A DNA stretch of 64,000 nucleotides from Candidatus Obscuribacterales bacterium (GCA_020050835.1 JAGVKB010000104.1:1-64000), one strand, 5' to 3'. Positions 1-9,698 are shown, counted from the stretch's first letter. Made by a program: numbers and translations. The notes: generated by a model from the letters alone, not told the origin.

Positions 1-1
1 C

Positions 2-2266
2 GCCACCGATTTCTATAACTACCTGATAGACCCAGGTAGCGGTCACTTTTCAAAGGACCACGTCAAGCTGCTGGTCAATGAGGACGCCACCAAGGTAAAC
101 ATCATGGATGCGCTCGGGGATTCGTTCCTGCCGCATGCAGCAGCTCCCGACGATCTGGTGGTAATTTATTTGTCCACGCACGGCTCGCCGGCGGGAGCCG
201 ACATTCGAGGCGTCAACTATGTAGTCGCTTACGACACCCAGGTAGACAAGCTCTTTGCCACCGGCATAGAGATGAAACAGCTCCTGCGCACGATCAAGGA
301 GAGAGTGCATACAAATCGCATCGTCCTCCTGTTGGACACCTGTTACAGCGGAGCTGGCGTGGAAGGCGGGCACAAGGGGCTGGTTCGCACCAATGTAGAC
401 ACCCAAGAGATCGCCCAAGGAATAGGCAGCCTGGTTATCTCGTCCAGCTCTCCGAACCAGCGATCGTGGGAATCGGACCAACTGAAGAACAGCTATTTTA
501 CCAAGTACCTGATTGAAGCGCTCAAGACCGACGGCGGGAAAAGCTCGATCGATCAGGCCTTCAATTCAATGAAGGACCGCGTTCAAGCGGAGGTGCTCAG
601 AGACAAAGGCGAGATGCAGACCCCGATCATGGCTGGAGCCTTCACCGGACCAGGGCTGGTGTTAGGCGTCCCGCCGTCCGTGACGCGCTCGGCACCATAT
701 GCGATGCTAGAACAAGCCGGCGCTGCGCCGGCAGCGCAGAGCAAGATGCTACCCGGCACCAATCTCGTATCCTACTCTCAGCATATGCAGCTAGCCAATC
801 AATTGATAGATCAAAACAAGCTTTGGGACGCAGCGCACGAACTGGAGCAGGCGGTCAAGTTGAATCCGACATCAGTAGAAGCGTTTTTAGTCTCCGCCGA
901 TGTCTATGACACGCAAAAGCGTTTTTCAGAAGCGCTGGAATCAGCCAAGAGGGCGGTCATTAACGATCAGAACTCCTCGCGGGCACACGAAGCGCTGGCC
1001 AGAGCCTATCTGAGAACCGGCGAAGTCGGTGAAGCCTTAAGGCAGGCGCAGCAAGCGATCACGCTCGATCCCGGCAACTCGATGGCCCATAATCTGGTCG
1101 GCTTCATTCAAGAGCGAAAGTTCAGCCGCACCGATCAAGCCGAGCAGGAGTACCGTAAAGCGCTTGAATTGAATCCAGTCAACACCAGAGCGTTGATCAA
1201 TTTAGGACTGCTCAAGCAAGCCGGCGGGGATTCCGCCGAAGCAGAGCAGCTTTTCCGGAAGGCGGTCGCCAGCAATGCCGAGGATTGGGAAGCGCATTAC
1301 GCGCTCGGCAGACTGCTTCGGGTGAGCGGCAAACTGAAGGAGGCGGATACCGAGATCAGGCAATCGGTAAAGCTGGACCCGTCCAACTATAAGCTGCACA
1401 GCGAGCTCGGAAATATTCTGGCACCCGACAAAAATCGGCTGGAAGAAGCAGAGCGAGAATTTCGCAAAGCGATCGAGCTGGCGGCCGATAAGGGCGACGC
1501 TCACAACCCTTACGCTAACTTTCTTGCCAACACCGTCGGGCGCGTCGACGAAGCGGAAGGCGAGTTTCGCAAAGCGATCGAACTGGATTCAAACCTGGAC
1601 GATGCCCGCGTCGGGCTGGGTAATCTGCTGGTAGTCCATCGCAAGACATATGATGAAGCCGACAAGCAGTTTCGCAAAGCGCTCGAGATCAATCCCCGGA
1701 ACGGCTCAGCCAACGTTGGCATAGCCAGAGTCTACAGCGACCTCTACAAGAACTACGCCGGCGCCGAACAGGAGCTTCGTAAAGCGCTGAGACTGAATCC
1801 GAATAATTCACCGGCACATTGCCAGCTCGGTCTTCTTTTATCGACCAATTTCCAGAGGTTTGATGAAGCGAAGCAAGAGTTTGAAAAGGCTATTAAGGCC
1901 GACCCCAACAACGCTGAAGCACACTATCAACTCGGTCTTTTCTTGATCAACCAACAGAAGGCCTTCGATCAAGGCATGAGAGAGTTCGAAAGGTCCGTTG
2001 AGCTCGATCCAGCCGAATCTCGATATCGAACCAGTATTGGTGCGCTGTTGATCTCGCAGTACAAGAAGTACAAGGAAGCCGAACCGCATCTGCGCAAGGC
2101 GATTGAGCTCAATGTCGCCGATGCGGAAGCCCACTACCAGCTCGGATTGCTTCTAATTGAAAAACTTGGACAGCGCAAATTAGGCGATGCCGAATTGCGC
2201 AAAGCCTACCAGTTGGATGCCAGCAAGGAAGACTTCAAACGCTCCTACGAGCGCTACTGCCGTTAA
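2..2266 (+). CDS. Caspase-like (peptidase C14) protein with long TPR array, 5' partial
   Basis: The frame is open from base 2, and the residues before the first ATG (104) continue the caspase fold, so the true start lies upstream of the window. The peptidase domain shows the catalytic dyad: His in YLSTHG (codon 179-181) and Cys in LLLDTCYSGAG (codon 341-343). From about base 780 to the stop the protein is tetratricopeptide repeats, many with the core FRKAIEL followed by a Pro-containing turn. Caspase-fold peptidases of this clan cleave after Arg/Lys or Asp and often carry protein-interaction repeats. The substrate is unknown, and the TPRs probably recruit a partner. The glycosidase gene downstream begins 34 bp after the stop, so co-transcription is possible. 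No membrane segment is visible in the part seen. Confidence 0.88.
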   Translation, partial: ATDFYNYLIDPGSGHFSKDHVKLLVNEDATKVNIMDALGDSFLPHAAAPDDLVVIYLSTHGSPAGADIRGVNYVVAYDTQVDKLFATGIEMKQLLRTIKERVHTNRIVLLLDTCYSGAGVEGGHKGLVRTNVDTQEIAQGIGSLVISSSSPNQRSWESDQLKNSYFTKYLIEALKTDGGKSSIDQAFNSMKDRVQAEVLRDKGEMQTPIMAGAFTGPGLVLGVPPSVTRSAPYAMLEQAGAAPAAQSKMLPGTNLVSYSQHMQLANQLIDQNKLWDAAHELEQAVKLNPTSVEAFLVSADVYDTQKRFSEALESAKRAVINDQNSSRAHEALARAYLRTGEVGEALRQAQQAITLDPGNSMAHNLVGFIQERKFSRTDQAEQEYRKALELNPVNTRALINLGLLKQAGGDSAEAEQLFRKAVASNAEDWEAHYALGRLLRVSGKLKEADTEIRQSVKLDPSNYKLHSELGNILAPDKNRLEEAEREFRKAIELAADKGDAHNPYANFLANTVGRVDEAEGEFRKAIELDSNLDDARVGLGNLLVVHRKTYDEADKQFRKALEINPRNGSANVGIARVYSDLYKNYAGAEQELRKALRLNPNNSPAHCQLGLLLSTNFQRFDEAKQEFEKAIKADPNNAEAHYQLGLFLINQQKAFDQGMREFERSVELDPAESRYRTSIGALLISQYKKYKEAEPHLRKAIELNVADAEAHYQLGLLLIEKLGQRKLGDAELRKAYQLDASKEDFKRSYERYCR

Positions 2267-2300
2267 ATAGATCCACCCGCCCTCTTCTGTCGCTGAGGAA

Positions 2301-5054
2301 ATGCAAATGGACAACGCCGAAGAACGACGCCTGGAAGCCGAGCACCAAAAGCAGGCTGCCTGGAAGAGATGGGGTCCTTATCTGAGTGAGCGACAATGGG
2401 GGACTGTGCGCGAAGACTACAGCGCATCAGGCAACGCCTGGGAATCTTTTCCGCACGATCACGCCCGCTCGCGCACCTACCGTTGGGGTGAAGACGGGCT
2501 GGCTGGACTGGCTGACGACAAACAAAACTTATGTTTCGCGCTGGCATTGTGGAACGGCCAAGACCCAATCATAAAGGAGCGCCTGTTTGGGTTGACGAAT
2601 AGCGAAGGCAACCATGGCGAGGACGTAAAAGAGTACTACTTTTATCTCGACAGTACCCCGACGCACTCTTACATGAAGTATCTGTACAAGTATCCTCATA
2701 GTGCATTTCCTTATGATCAACTTGTAGCCAACAATCGTTTCCGAAATCGAACGGAGTTCGAGTACGAGCTTATAGACACCGGTGTCTTCAATGACAATCG
2801 CTACTTCGACGTCTTCGTCGAGTATGCGAAGGCAGCGCCAGAAGACATCTTGATCAAGGTAAGCGTTTTCAACCGAGCAAGTGAAGATGCCGTGCTGCAT
2901 GTACTGCCGACGCTCTGGTTTCGAAATATCTGGACTTACAATCAGAGCGTAAGTAAGCCGACGCTGAAGCTGCTGGCTGGCACCGCTGGTGCTACCGTAA
3001 TCGAAAGCTTCCACTGGCAGCTTGGCGAGCGGTACTTATACGCTGACGGTGAAGTGCCGCTACTGTTCACTGAAAACGAAACCAACGAGCTGCGAATAGT
3101 GGGATTGCCGAATCGCACGCCTTATGTAAAGGACGGCATCAACAATTACCTGGTTGAGGGACGACTAGACGCTGTCAACCCGAATCAGACAGGCACGAAG
3201 GCCTCTGCCCACTACCAATTGACTGTGCCGGCCGGAGGTATGCGCATCGTGCAGTTGCGCCTGACGGACCTCCAGCCACCGAAGCTTCCGGAAGACGGAC
3301 CGTTCGGAAATCAGTTCGAAGAGACCTTTGTCAGTCGGCTCAAGGAAGCCGATCAGTTTTATCAAGGCATTACACCACAGGCGGTATCGGAAGACGAAGC
3401 AAGCGTGATCAGACAGGCGCTTGCCGGCATGCTTTGGAGCAAACAGTACTATTACTTCGACGGTATCAAGTGGCTGAAAGAGCACGGATACGACCCGCTG
3501 CAAGGCGACGGACCGGCGGTGCGCAATAAAGAGTGGTTTCACCTGGTGAATGACGACATCATATCGATGCCGGACAAATGGGAGTATCCATGGTATGCCG
3601 CCTGGGATCTCGCCTTTCATACCATAGTGCTGGCTGTGGTCGATGTTGAATTCGCCAAGCAACAATTGAGCTTGATGCTCGCCAATGTCTACCTGCACCC
3701 TAACGGTCAAATTCCAGCTTACGAATGGAATTTCAATGACGTCAACCCGCCTGTGCACGCCTGGGCAGCTCTGTTCCTCTTTAAGTCGGAGAAACAACAG
3801 CGCGGGCAAGGTGACGTCTCATTCTTGAAACAAATGTTCAACAAGTTGACCGCAAATTTCACCTGGTGGGTTAACCGCAAAGATCGTTTTGGCAAAAACG
3901 TCTTTGAAGGTGGATTCCTCGGGCTGGATAATATCAGCGTCTTCGATCGCAGCGCGCCCTTGCCGACCGGCGGCTATCTGGAACAAGCCGATGGCACTGC
4001 CTGGATGGCATTGTTTTGCCAGAACATGATGGAGATAGCTGTCGAGCTCGCGGTGCATGATTCGCTCTACGAAGAATACGTGACGAAATTCAGCGAGCAC
4101 TTCCTCTGGATTGCGGCGGCTGTCAACAAGCAAAACCGGCAAGGACTCTGGGACGAAGAGGACGGCTTCTATTACGATCTCCTGCGCTCACCGGATGGAC
4201 AGGCGACTCACCTGAAGGTGCGCTCGATCGTCGGACTGCTGCCTATCTGCGCGACAACCGTAGTCGAGCCATATCAGCGCGAACGGATACCGAGAGCGCT
4301 GAAGCGCAACCTCGATCGCGTGCAGCAGATGCCGGAGATCTTCAAGGTGATACACCAAACCGGCCCGGGACACTTTGGGGTAGGCGAGCGTGGCATTCTT
4401 GCGCTAGTCAACGAGGAGAGGTTGCGCCGTATACTGAACAAAATGCTCGACGAAAATGAGTTTTTGAGCCCGTACGGTATTCGGTCTTTGTCGCGCTTTC
4501 ACGCCGCCAACCCATTCATAAAGAAGGTGCACGGCGATGAACATCGGGTGGACTATCTGCCGGCCGAATCAAATTCCGGTTTGTTCGGCGGCAACTCGAA
4601 CTGGCGCGGACCGATCTGGTTTCCAATCAACGCGCTGATCATCAGAGCGCTGCTGCAATATTACACTTACTACGGTGACAACTTCAAGATTGAGTGCCCG
4701 ACAGGCTCAGGACAACTAATGAACCTGTTTGAGGTCAGCCGCGAACTTTCTAACCGACTGGCGAGCATCTTTCTGCGTTCAGCCGATGGCCGGCGGCCGG
4801 TCTATGGTGGCACCGAGTTGTTTCAACAGGATCCGCACTGGCGGGACTATATACTCTTCTATGAATACTTTCACGGTGACAACGGCGCCGGTCTCGGTGC
4901 CAGCCATCAAACCGGCTGGACTGGGCTTGTCGCCAGATTGATTCAGCTCTTTGCCGATCTCGATCCCGCCATTGTCTTAAAGGGAGGCAAGGGTGAGTTT
5001 TTCAAGCACCGCGAGCAAGCGGAGCGAAAGCAAGCATCAATCCGTCACGAGTGA
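2301..5054 (+). CDS. GH63-type (MGH1-like) glucosidase
   Basis: A 917-residue protein of the bacterial GH63/mannosyl-oligosaccharide-glucosidase-like type, an (alpha/alpha)6-barrel family that hydrolyses alpha-glucosidic or mannosidic linkages with inversion. Recognisable blocks are EYPWYAAWDLAFHT near residue 430, whose Asp is a likely catalytic acid, DGTAWMALF near 560, GGNSNWRGPIWFPIN near 765, and QTGWTGLVA near the C-terminus. No signal peptide is seen, so it is probably cytoplasmic. Two ATGs lie two codons apart (2301, 2307). GAGG at 2295 is better spaced for 2307. The downstream GH13 gene overlaps or follows at once, so the two probably act on the same glycan or storage sugar. The substrate cannot be read from the sequence. 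Confidence 0.87.
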   Translation: MQMDNAEERRLEAEHQKQAAWKRWGPYLSERQWGTVREDYSASGNAWESFPHDHARSRTYRWGEDGLAGLADDKQNLCFALALWNGQDPIIKERLFGLTNSEGNHGEDVKEYYFYLDSTPTHSYMKYLYKYPHSAFPYDQLVANNRFRNRTEFEYELIDTGVFNDNRYFDVFVEYAKAAPEDILIKVSVFNRASEDAVLHVLPTLWFRNIWTYNQSVSKPTLKLLAGTAGATVIESFHWQLGERYLYADGEVPLLFTENETNELRIVGLPNRTPYVKDGINNYLVEGRLDAVNPNQTGTKASAHYQLTVPAGGMRIVQLRLTDLQPPKLPEDGPFGNQFEETFVSRLKEADQFYQGITPQAVSEDEASVIRQALAGMLWSKQYYYFDGIKWLKEHGYDPLQGDGPAVRNKEWFHLVNDDIISMPDKWEYPWYAAWDLAFHTIVLAVVDVEFAKQQLSLMLANVYLHPNGQIPAYEWNFNDVNPPVHAWAALFLFKSEKQQRGQGDVSFLKQMFNKLTANFTWWVNRKDRFGKNVFEGGFLGLDNISVFDRSAPLPTGGYLEQADGTAWMALFCQNMMEIAVELAVHDSLYEEYVTKFSEHFLWIAAAVNKQNRQGLWDEEDGFYYDLLRSPDGQATHLKVRSIVGLLPICATTVVEPYQRERIPRALKRNLDRVQQMPEIFKVIHQTGPGHFGVGERGILALVNEERLRRILNKMLDENEFLSPYGIRSLSRFHAANPFIKKVHGDEHRVDYLPAESNSGLFGGNSNWRGPIWFPINALIIRALLQYYTYYGDNFKIECPTGSGQLMNLFEVSRELSNRLASIFLRSADGRRPVYGGTELFQQDPHWRDYILFYEYFHGDNGAGLGASHQTGWTGLVARLIQLFADLDPAIVLKGGKGEFFKHREQAERKQASIRHE

Positions 5055-6564
5055 GCGCTCCAGTCAGGCGATGACAAACCCAAGATATCCTTTGCTCTAT
5101 CAAATAAATACGCGTGTTCGGCTCGCTGAATTGTCTCAAGCGCTGGGTCGGGCTGCGAGTCTAGATGACATTCCTGATTTCGAGCTGGACTGCCTGGCCG
5201 AGAGGGGCTTCAATTGGATCTGGTTGTTGAGCATCTGGCAGACCGGACCGGCCGGGCAGCAAGTGTCTCGTAGCAATCAACAGTGGCGCAAGGAGTTCGA
5301 GGCGACTCTGCCCGATCTGAAGGAAGAAGATATCGCTGGCTCCGGATTTGCAATCTGCGACTATACCGTTCATGAAAGACTGGGAGGCGAGGCGGCTCTA
5401 GCCCGGCTACGTCAGCGCTTATACCAGCGCGGGTTGCGATTGCTGCTCGACTTCGTGCCAAATCATACCGCTTTGGATCATCATTGGGTGGCGACTCATC
5501 CTGAATACTACATTTCAGGAACCGAGCACTGCCTATCCAGCCACCCCGAAAATTATCGAAAGATCAAGCGCAACGGCGACGAACTAATTCTCGCCCATGG
5601 GCGCGATCCTTACTTTCCTGGCTGGCCTGATACCTTGCAGCTCGACTACAGCAATCCTGACACCAAAGAGGCGATGACTGAGGAATTGCTGAAAATAGCC
5701 AGACAATGCGATGGAGTGCGCTGCGATATGGCGATGTTGATCCTGCCTGACATATTCGAGCACACCTGGGGACGAAAGTCGCTGCCTTTCTGGTGCGAGG
5801 CCACCAGCTTGGTACGGAAGAGCAGCCCTGACTTCTGCTTCATGGCCGAAGTCTACTGGGAGCGGGAGTGGGCTCTGCAACAGCAGGGGTTCGACTACAC
5901 ATACGACAAACGGCTCTACGATCGGCTGCGCGCCGGCAATGCCGGTCCGGTGCGGGAGCATCTCCAGGCGCCGATAGCCTACCAGAGCAAGCTGGCTCGA
6001 TTCTTAGAAAACCACGACGAGCAGCGAGCAGCAGCTGCATTCCCGCTTGCAATTCAGCAGGCAGCAGCAGTCGTTACCTACCTGTCTCCCGGTCTGCGCT
6101 TCTTTCACCAAGGTCAGCTCGAGGGGCGAAAGAAACGGATCTCGCCCCATCTGGCGCGCGGACCGCAGGAAATGCCGGAGCCGGCATTGCAAGAATTCTA
6201 TGAAAATTTGCTGGCCATTTTGCGTCGAAAGATCACTCACCAGGGAGACTGGCAGTTGCTGGAATGCCGTAGAGCTTGGGATGATAACTGGACCGCGGAT
6301 TGTTTCATCTGTTTTGCCTGGCAGGAAACGAAAAATGAGCTCTTATTGGTGGCAGTGAACTATTCATCCAATCAGAGTCAATGCTATGTTCGCCTACCAT
6401 TTGCCGACCTTGAGACCGGGCAATGGCATTTACAGGATCAAATCAATCACGGGCAGTACGAGCGCAACGGATCAGACTTACTTTTGCGCGGGCTGTTCTT
6501 GGATCTGCCAGCCTGGCAGTGTCACGCTTTTCTGATCTCGAGACTGCCAGATTCGCCAGCCTGA
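4993..6564 (+). CDS. Alpha-amylase family (GH13) glycoside hydrolase
   Basis: Residues from about 35 onward form a GH13 (beta/alpha)8 barrel. The four conserved regions are present in order: DFVPNH (about 154), GVRCDMA with the nucleophile Asp (about 246), AEVYW with the acid/base Glu (about 285), and ENHDE with the transition-state Asp (about 340). The C-terminal 100 residues look like the usual beta-sandwich. GTG 4993 has an excellent AGGGAGG upstream and overlaps the GH63 gene by 62 bp. The alternative ATG 5071, 16 bp after the GH63 stop, removes a Ser-rich leader and begins just before the first conserved strand. Either start is possible. Translational coupling to the GH63 gene suggests a shared sugar pathway. 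No signal peptide is seen. Confidence 0.9.
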   Translation: MSFSSTASKRSESKHQSVTSERSSQAMTNPRYPLLYQINTRVRLAELSQALGRAASLDDIPDFELDCLAERGFNWIWLLSIWQTGPAGQQVSRSNQQWRKEFEATLPDLKEEDIAGSGFAICDYTVHERLGGEAALARLRQRLYQRGLRLLLDFVPNHTALDHHWVATHPEYYISGTEHCLSSHPENYRKIKRNGDELILAHGRDPYFPGWPDTLQLDYSNPDTKEAMTEELLKIARQCDGVRCDMAMLILPDIFEHTWGRKSLPFWCEATSLVRKSSPDFCFMAEVYWEREWALQQQGFDYTYDKRLYDRLRAGNAGPVREHLQAPIAYQSKLARFLENHDEQRAAAAFPLAIQQAAAVVTYLSPGLRFFHQGQLEGRKKRISPHLARGPQEMPEPALQEFYENLLAILRRKITHQGDWQLLECRRAWDDNWTADCFICFAWQETKNELLLVAVNYSSNQSQCYVRLPFADLETGQWHLQDQINHGQYERNGSDLLLRGLFLDLPAWQCHAFLISRLPDSPA

Positions 6565-6573
6565 TTCCCGCTT

Positions 6574-6592
6574 TGAACCGTTGAGCGGTTCA
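6574..6592 (+). terminator. Weak hairpin after the glycosidase pair
   Basis: Perfect 7-bp inverted repeat TGAACCG / CGGTTCA with a 5-nt loop, 10 bp after the GH13 stop. There is no following T-run, so intrinsic termination is uncertain. Confidence 0.3.
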
Positions 6593-6641
6593 GCGCAAGA
6601 TTAAATGGGTATATAAGAACCGTTGCGTTCTGGGGGGTCTT

Positions 6642-7313
6642 ATGTCACAACGCGAGCGCAGAGCCAATATGGCGCTGGACGATGCTTACGACTATTGCCG
6701 GCTGCTTGAGACACGCCGCGAGAAGCCCGAGTTATTCAGGCTCTGTTCGGCAATCAGTACAGTTGATGCCGCCCTCGAGTCAGCTTCTGAAGACTCGGTG
6801 CAACCGCTTGGTCCAAAGATCTCTCTGGAGGCCTGGAGTCGCGTCCGGAATTCACTGTTCGACCTTCTGATCACTATGTTTCCCGGCTATTTTCTGGTGT
6901 ACAAAGACTCGGACGCGACTCCGGCCGAACCAGGGACGGAATGGCCGGAACACGGACTGCTTGAATTCCTGCCGGAACGATCCAAGCGGCGAGAAGATAG
7001 TTTCTTCAGCGAGCTGGACAATCTCGACTTCAAGACCAGAACCACCCTGCGCTGGTGCTTTGCAGAAGGGCGACAAAATACGAAACCGGCCGACTTCGTA
7101 GCCGACCCAATCATGCTCGAAGAAGAAGCCGTAGAATTCATGGAGAGACTCTATGAAATCTGCGAAGAAGAATCCACTCGCGGCAAAAAACGAGCACACC
7201 AGAAATGGTGGCAGCTCTACTGGGAAGCGACTTCATGCAGTGATTCTCACGAAAAGCGCCGTTTGCATAAGGATATGGACAGGCTGCAGGCGGTCTGGGG
7301 TAGACCAAGTTAG
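6642..7313 (+). CDS. Hypothetical protein, 223 aa
   Basis: Not recognised. ATG 6642 is preceded by the purine-rich GGGGGG, about four bases upstream. The protein is acidic and charged, rich in Glu, Arg and Trp, with no signal peptide or membrane segment, and is probably a soluble, mainly helical cytoplasmic protein. Codon use matches the neighbours. A TATAAG sequence about 35 bp upstream could be a -10 element. It stands alone between the glycosidase pair and a UPF0158-like gene, and the context gives no functional clue. Confidence 0.65.
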   Translation: MSQRERRANMALDDAYDYCRLLETRREKPELFRLCSAISTVDAALESASEDSVQPLGPKISLEAWSRVRNSLFDLLITMFPGYFLVYKDSDATPAEPGTEWPEHGLLEFLPERSKRREDSFFSELDNLDFKTRTTLRWCFAEGRQNTKPADFVADPIMLEEEAVEFMERLYEICEEESTRGKKRAHQKWWQLYWEATSCSDSHEKRRLHKDMDRLQAVWGRPS

Positions 7314-7432
7314 TCCAGCTTTGCAGCTCGTTTTCAAACTGGCTGGGATCGGCTATCCTTGAAAGGCGCTTGTTGGAAAGAGCTTATCTGAATGCTGCCT
7401 GATGATGCGGTTGCTGCTGCTGGAGGTCGGAA

Positions 7433-7900
7433 TTGACCGATCGGAAACTGGATATGGACGCCCTCGAATTGGCCTGGCAAGATGAAAGCCAGGACAGCAG
7501 CTATTATCTGGACATAGACACAGGCAATGTTGAACTGGTACAGCAAGGACTGTACGACTTGCGCGATCTCACCGATGAGATCGAACGAGATCGCGAGCGT
7601 TATCTGTACATTCCCAAAGCCAACCCAAATCAACTAAAGCAAGACTTGGCAGATTTCATTGCAACCGTAACTGAGCCCCAGCTAGCACGATTGTTGCCGG
7701 TCGCGCTCGAAAGTCCTAATGCATTGTTTGCATGCAAGAGCGTCCTTTCCAAGTACCCAACCGAAGTTGAGCGCTGGGAAGATTTCAGAAAGAGCCGTTT
7801 GCGGATTCGCATCAAGCAATGGCTATCAGCCAATTTTATCGACAGGAACGATCGGAAGGACGAAACGGAAGAGCAAGTTGATTTTAGCCCGGGCAATTAG
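7433..7900 (+). CDS. UPF0158-like protein
   Basis: A 155-residue protein resembling the uncharacterised UPF0158 family: a short N-terminal part predicted to pair YYLDIDTG with a following acidic helix, then RYLYIPKA, and a C-terminal helical half ending in RIRIKQWL. The start is TTG 7433 with TGGAGG about six bases upstream; no ATG is suitably placed. It is soluble, with no signal peptide. The family's biochemical role is unknown. It converges on the minus-strand gene at 8011. Confidence 0.6.
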   Translation: MTDRKLDMDALELAWQDESQDSSYYLDIDTGNVELVQQGLYDLRDLTDEIERDRERYLYIPKANPNQLKQDLADFIATVTEPQLARLLPVALESPNALFACKSVLSKYPTEVERWEDFRKSRLRIRIKQWLSANFIDRNDRKDETEEQVDFSPGN

Positions 7901-8010
7901 TTTCCGTCTAAAGCACAGACAAGACCGGTATCGAAACTGGTATCAGGCCGGCGACTGCGGATCATAAGCTGAACAGCACCGCTGTTCGGACAGAGTGCTT
8001 TTGATACATT

Positions 8011-8220
8011 TCAAACTGGTCGCTGGTAAGCCGGCCCGATCGGGCGGTCCGGCAAGGCCGGGCCCCGGACGCATTTAATAGACGACCACGGCAGGTAAAG
8101 CGACTCGCCTTCCCGTCTCAGGCACAAGTAGGTGACCTGATCGACTTGCGCAACGTCACCTTCGACCTGCTCTCCACTGGACAAGAGCACTGTCACACGT
8201 GTATTCAACGGTATAGCCAT
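8011..8220 (-). CDS. Small hypothetical protein, possible SH3/Sm-like barrel
   Basis: About 69 residues from ATG 8220, chosen because GGGAGG lies seven bases upstream; a longer frame to 8256 has no ribosome binding site. The sequence alternates short strands: RVTVLLSSGEQVEGDVAQV, then TYLCL and LYLPWSSIKCV. This pattern is typical of a small beta-barrel such as Sm/SH3-like folds, where a GEQVEG turn is common. The assignment is structural inference only. It lies 66 bp downstream of a zinc-ribbon gene on the same strand, so the two may form a small operon. Confidence 0.55.
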   Translation of the reverse strand: MAIPLNTRVTVLLSSGEQVEGDVAQVDQVTYLCLRREGESLYLPWSSIKCVRGPALPDRPIGPAYQRPV

Positions 8221-8286
8221 CGGACACCTCCCTAACCGATTAGTCGAAGCGGGCAAGAGCAGCTAAGCGGCAATCTGACGGCTCCG

Positions 8287-8520
8287 CTAGTCATCGGCAA
8301 AATTCTGCCAGTACTCGGTTCGCTCTTTCCAGTCGCAAGACCCATTGCCACAAACAAGAGTCACTTTGCAGCCAGAGAACTCGACGCTCGTATCGCCAGC
8401 ACCATCCCAGACCGAGTCGGCGGTGTCGACATACTTCTCATAATTGAGAATCGGCTCACCACAATGTGGGCAGCGCAGCTTCTTGTTGGCAATCGCCGTT
8501 TTGATCCTCTCCACTGACAT
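8287..8520 (-). CDS. Small zinc-ribbon protein
   Basis: A 77-residue protein with CPHCG (residues 17-21) and a second Cys pair in VCGNGSCDW near residue 56, a four-Cys zinc-ribbon arrangement. The last part, WKERTEYW, is aromatic and charged. The start is ATG 8520 with AGAGGA eight bases upstream. Zinc ribbons of this size usually bind nucleic acid or protein partners; nothing here decides which. It is transcribed divergently from the lipoprotein gene at 8630 and may be co-transcribed with the gene at 8011. Confidence 0.65.
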   Translation of the reverse strand: MSVERIKTAIANKKLRCPHCGEPILNYEKYVDTADSVWDGAGDTSVEFSGCKVTLVCGNGSCDWKERTEYWQNFADD

Positions 8521-8629
8521 GTAATCATTCCTCTGACTGGACGTCTACAAAGAATATACCGTGCATGTCCGGACGGCACTAATTCATTAAGAACACAATC
8601 TCCGCCCGCAAAAGTGTAATATAAAGTCC

Positions 8630-9580
8630 ATGAACATACTCTCTTCTTTTACGACTGTTTTGTTGACATTGACTCTGGTTGTCGCTTTAGCTGGCTGCCA
8701 AAAAGTTTCGCTCAGCTCGATTCCGGGAATGCCGGGCAGTAAAACAGAGCCAGCGACCAAAGGTGGTACTGAGCCGCAACCGGCTGCCACTGCTACCCCG
8801 CCAGCCGCTCCGCTGGAAGGCTATTGGACTATCGCTTTCAAATTTGGTGACAATGTCAGCAAAGCCAGCCTTCAGATTCACCAAGAAGGAAATCAGCTTT
8901 CCGGTTCAGGAACTGATGAGGACTCGAATCGAGCCTTTAATATCACCGGCACGGTCGACGGACAAACGGTCAAGTTCGAAAAGCAATACGAGGTTCCGGA
9001 CTCCAAGGTTCAAGTTCCGGCGGTGCAGTATGACGGCACATACGAGATGGTCAATGAAAAGGACTATCAGGGGCCGTACATGCACGGTCAGTACAGCACC
9101 ATCGTAAACGGCAATCAGGTAAGTGACGAATTTGAGGCACAGCTAACCACTTCTCAGGGTCAGGCCGCTACCGGCACGCCAGAACAGCCTGCCGGTGGCG
9201 AACAAGCTAGCCAGCCGGCACCGACCGGTCCGCCCGACGGCAAGGCGCCGGACCTATCAGGCAAATGGAAAACAGCATATAAGTTCAACTTCAAAACGAT
9301 CAAATCGACAATGTTCCTCTTGCAAGACGGCGGGCATCTGACCGGACGTGGAGTCGACCAAAACACCAATGAGAAGTTCGAAATCGAAAAAGGCTGGTAC
9401 AACTTCCCCAAAGTAACGATCGTTCGTACTTACAAAAAAGGCAAGGGTGGCGCGGCCTCAGACCGCACTGCTACCTTCAAGGGCTCGGTCGAATGGGTGA
9501 ACGAAAAGGATTATCAGGGCCCATACCTTCATGGTGAAACGCAAGGCGGCGGCGACTGGGAAGCCCAATTGGTCCGGTAG
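8630..9580 (+). CDS. Lipoprotein with tandem duplicated domain
   Basis: A 316-residue protein with a lipoprotein signal: hydrophobic residues 8-20 then LAGC, with Cys23 as the predicted lipidation site. A Pro/Ala/Thr-rich linker follows to about 60. Two copies of one roughly 105-residue domain follow, at 62-172 and 210-316. Both contain a W-x-x-(A)-(Y/F)-K-F strand, an LSGSG or LTGRG turn, and an almost identical VNEKDYQGPY block (residues 141-150 and 290-299), separated by a Pro/Gly/Gln linker. The strand-rich pattern suggests a beta-barrel or lipocalin-like fold, but the family is not recognised. There is no clear Shine-Dalgarno; a TAATAT at 8617-8622 is placed so that transcription could begin almost at the ATG (possible leaderless mRNA). 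Confidence 0.75.
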   Translation: MNILSSFTTVLLTLTLVVALAGCQKVSLSSIPGMPGSKTEPATKGGTEPQPAATATPPAAPLEGYWTIAFKFGDNVSKASLQIHQEGNQLSGSGTDEDSNRAFNITGTVDGQTVKFEKQYEVPDSKVQVPAVQYDGTYEMVNEKDYQGPYMHGQYSTIVNGNQVSDEFEAQLTTSQGQAATGTPEQPAGGEQASQPAPTGPPDGKAPDLSGKWKTAYKFNFKTIKSTMFLLQDGGHLTGRGVDQNTNEKFEIEKGWYNFPKVTIVRTYKKGKGGAASDRTATFKGSVEWVNEKDYQGPYLHGETQGGGDWEAQLVR

Positions 9581-9698
9581 TGACGCGATTGACGCTCGAC
9601 CATAAAAAGCTTTTAAGCGCATTATTACCGGAGGACAACCTGTCGCTCCTTGAGATCTGCTAACCTGAGTCGGCTGTCAACAACTTGGCTTCTATCCA

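Noticed and set aside
7971-7987. Hairpin GAACAGC-ACC-GCTGTTC as terminator
   Set aside because: A perfect 7-bp stem in a convergent gap, but no T-run on either side directly follows, so it is not listed as a terminator.
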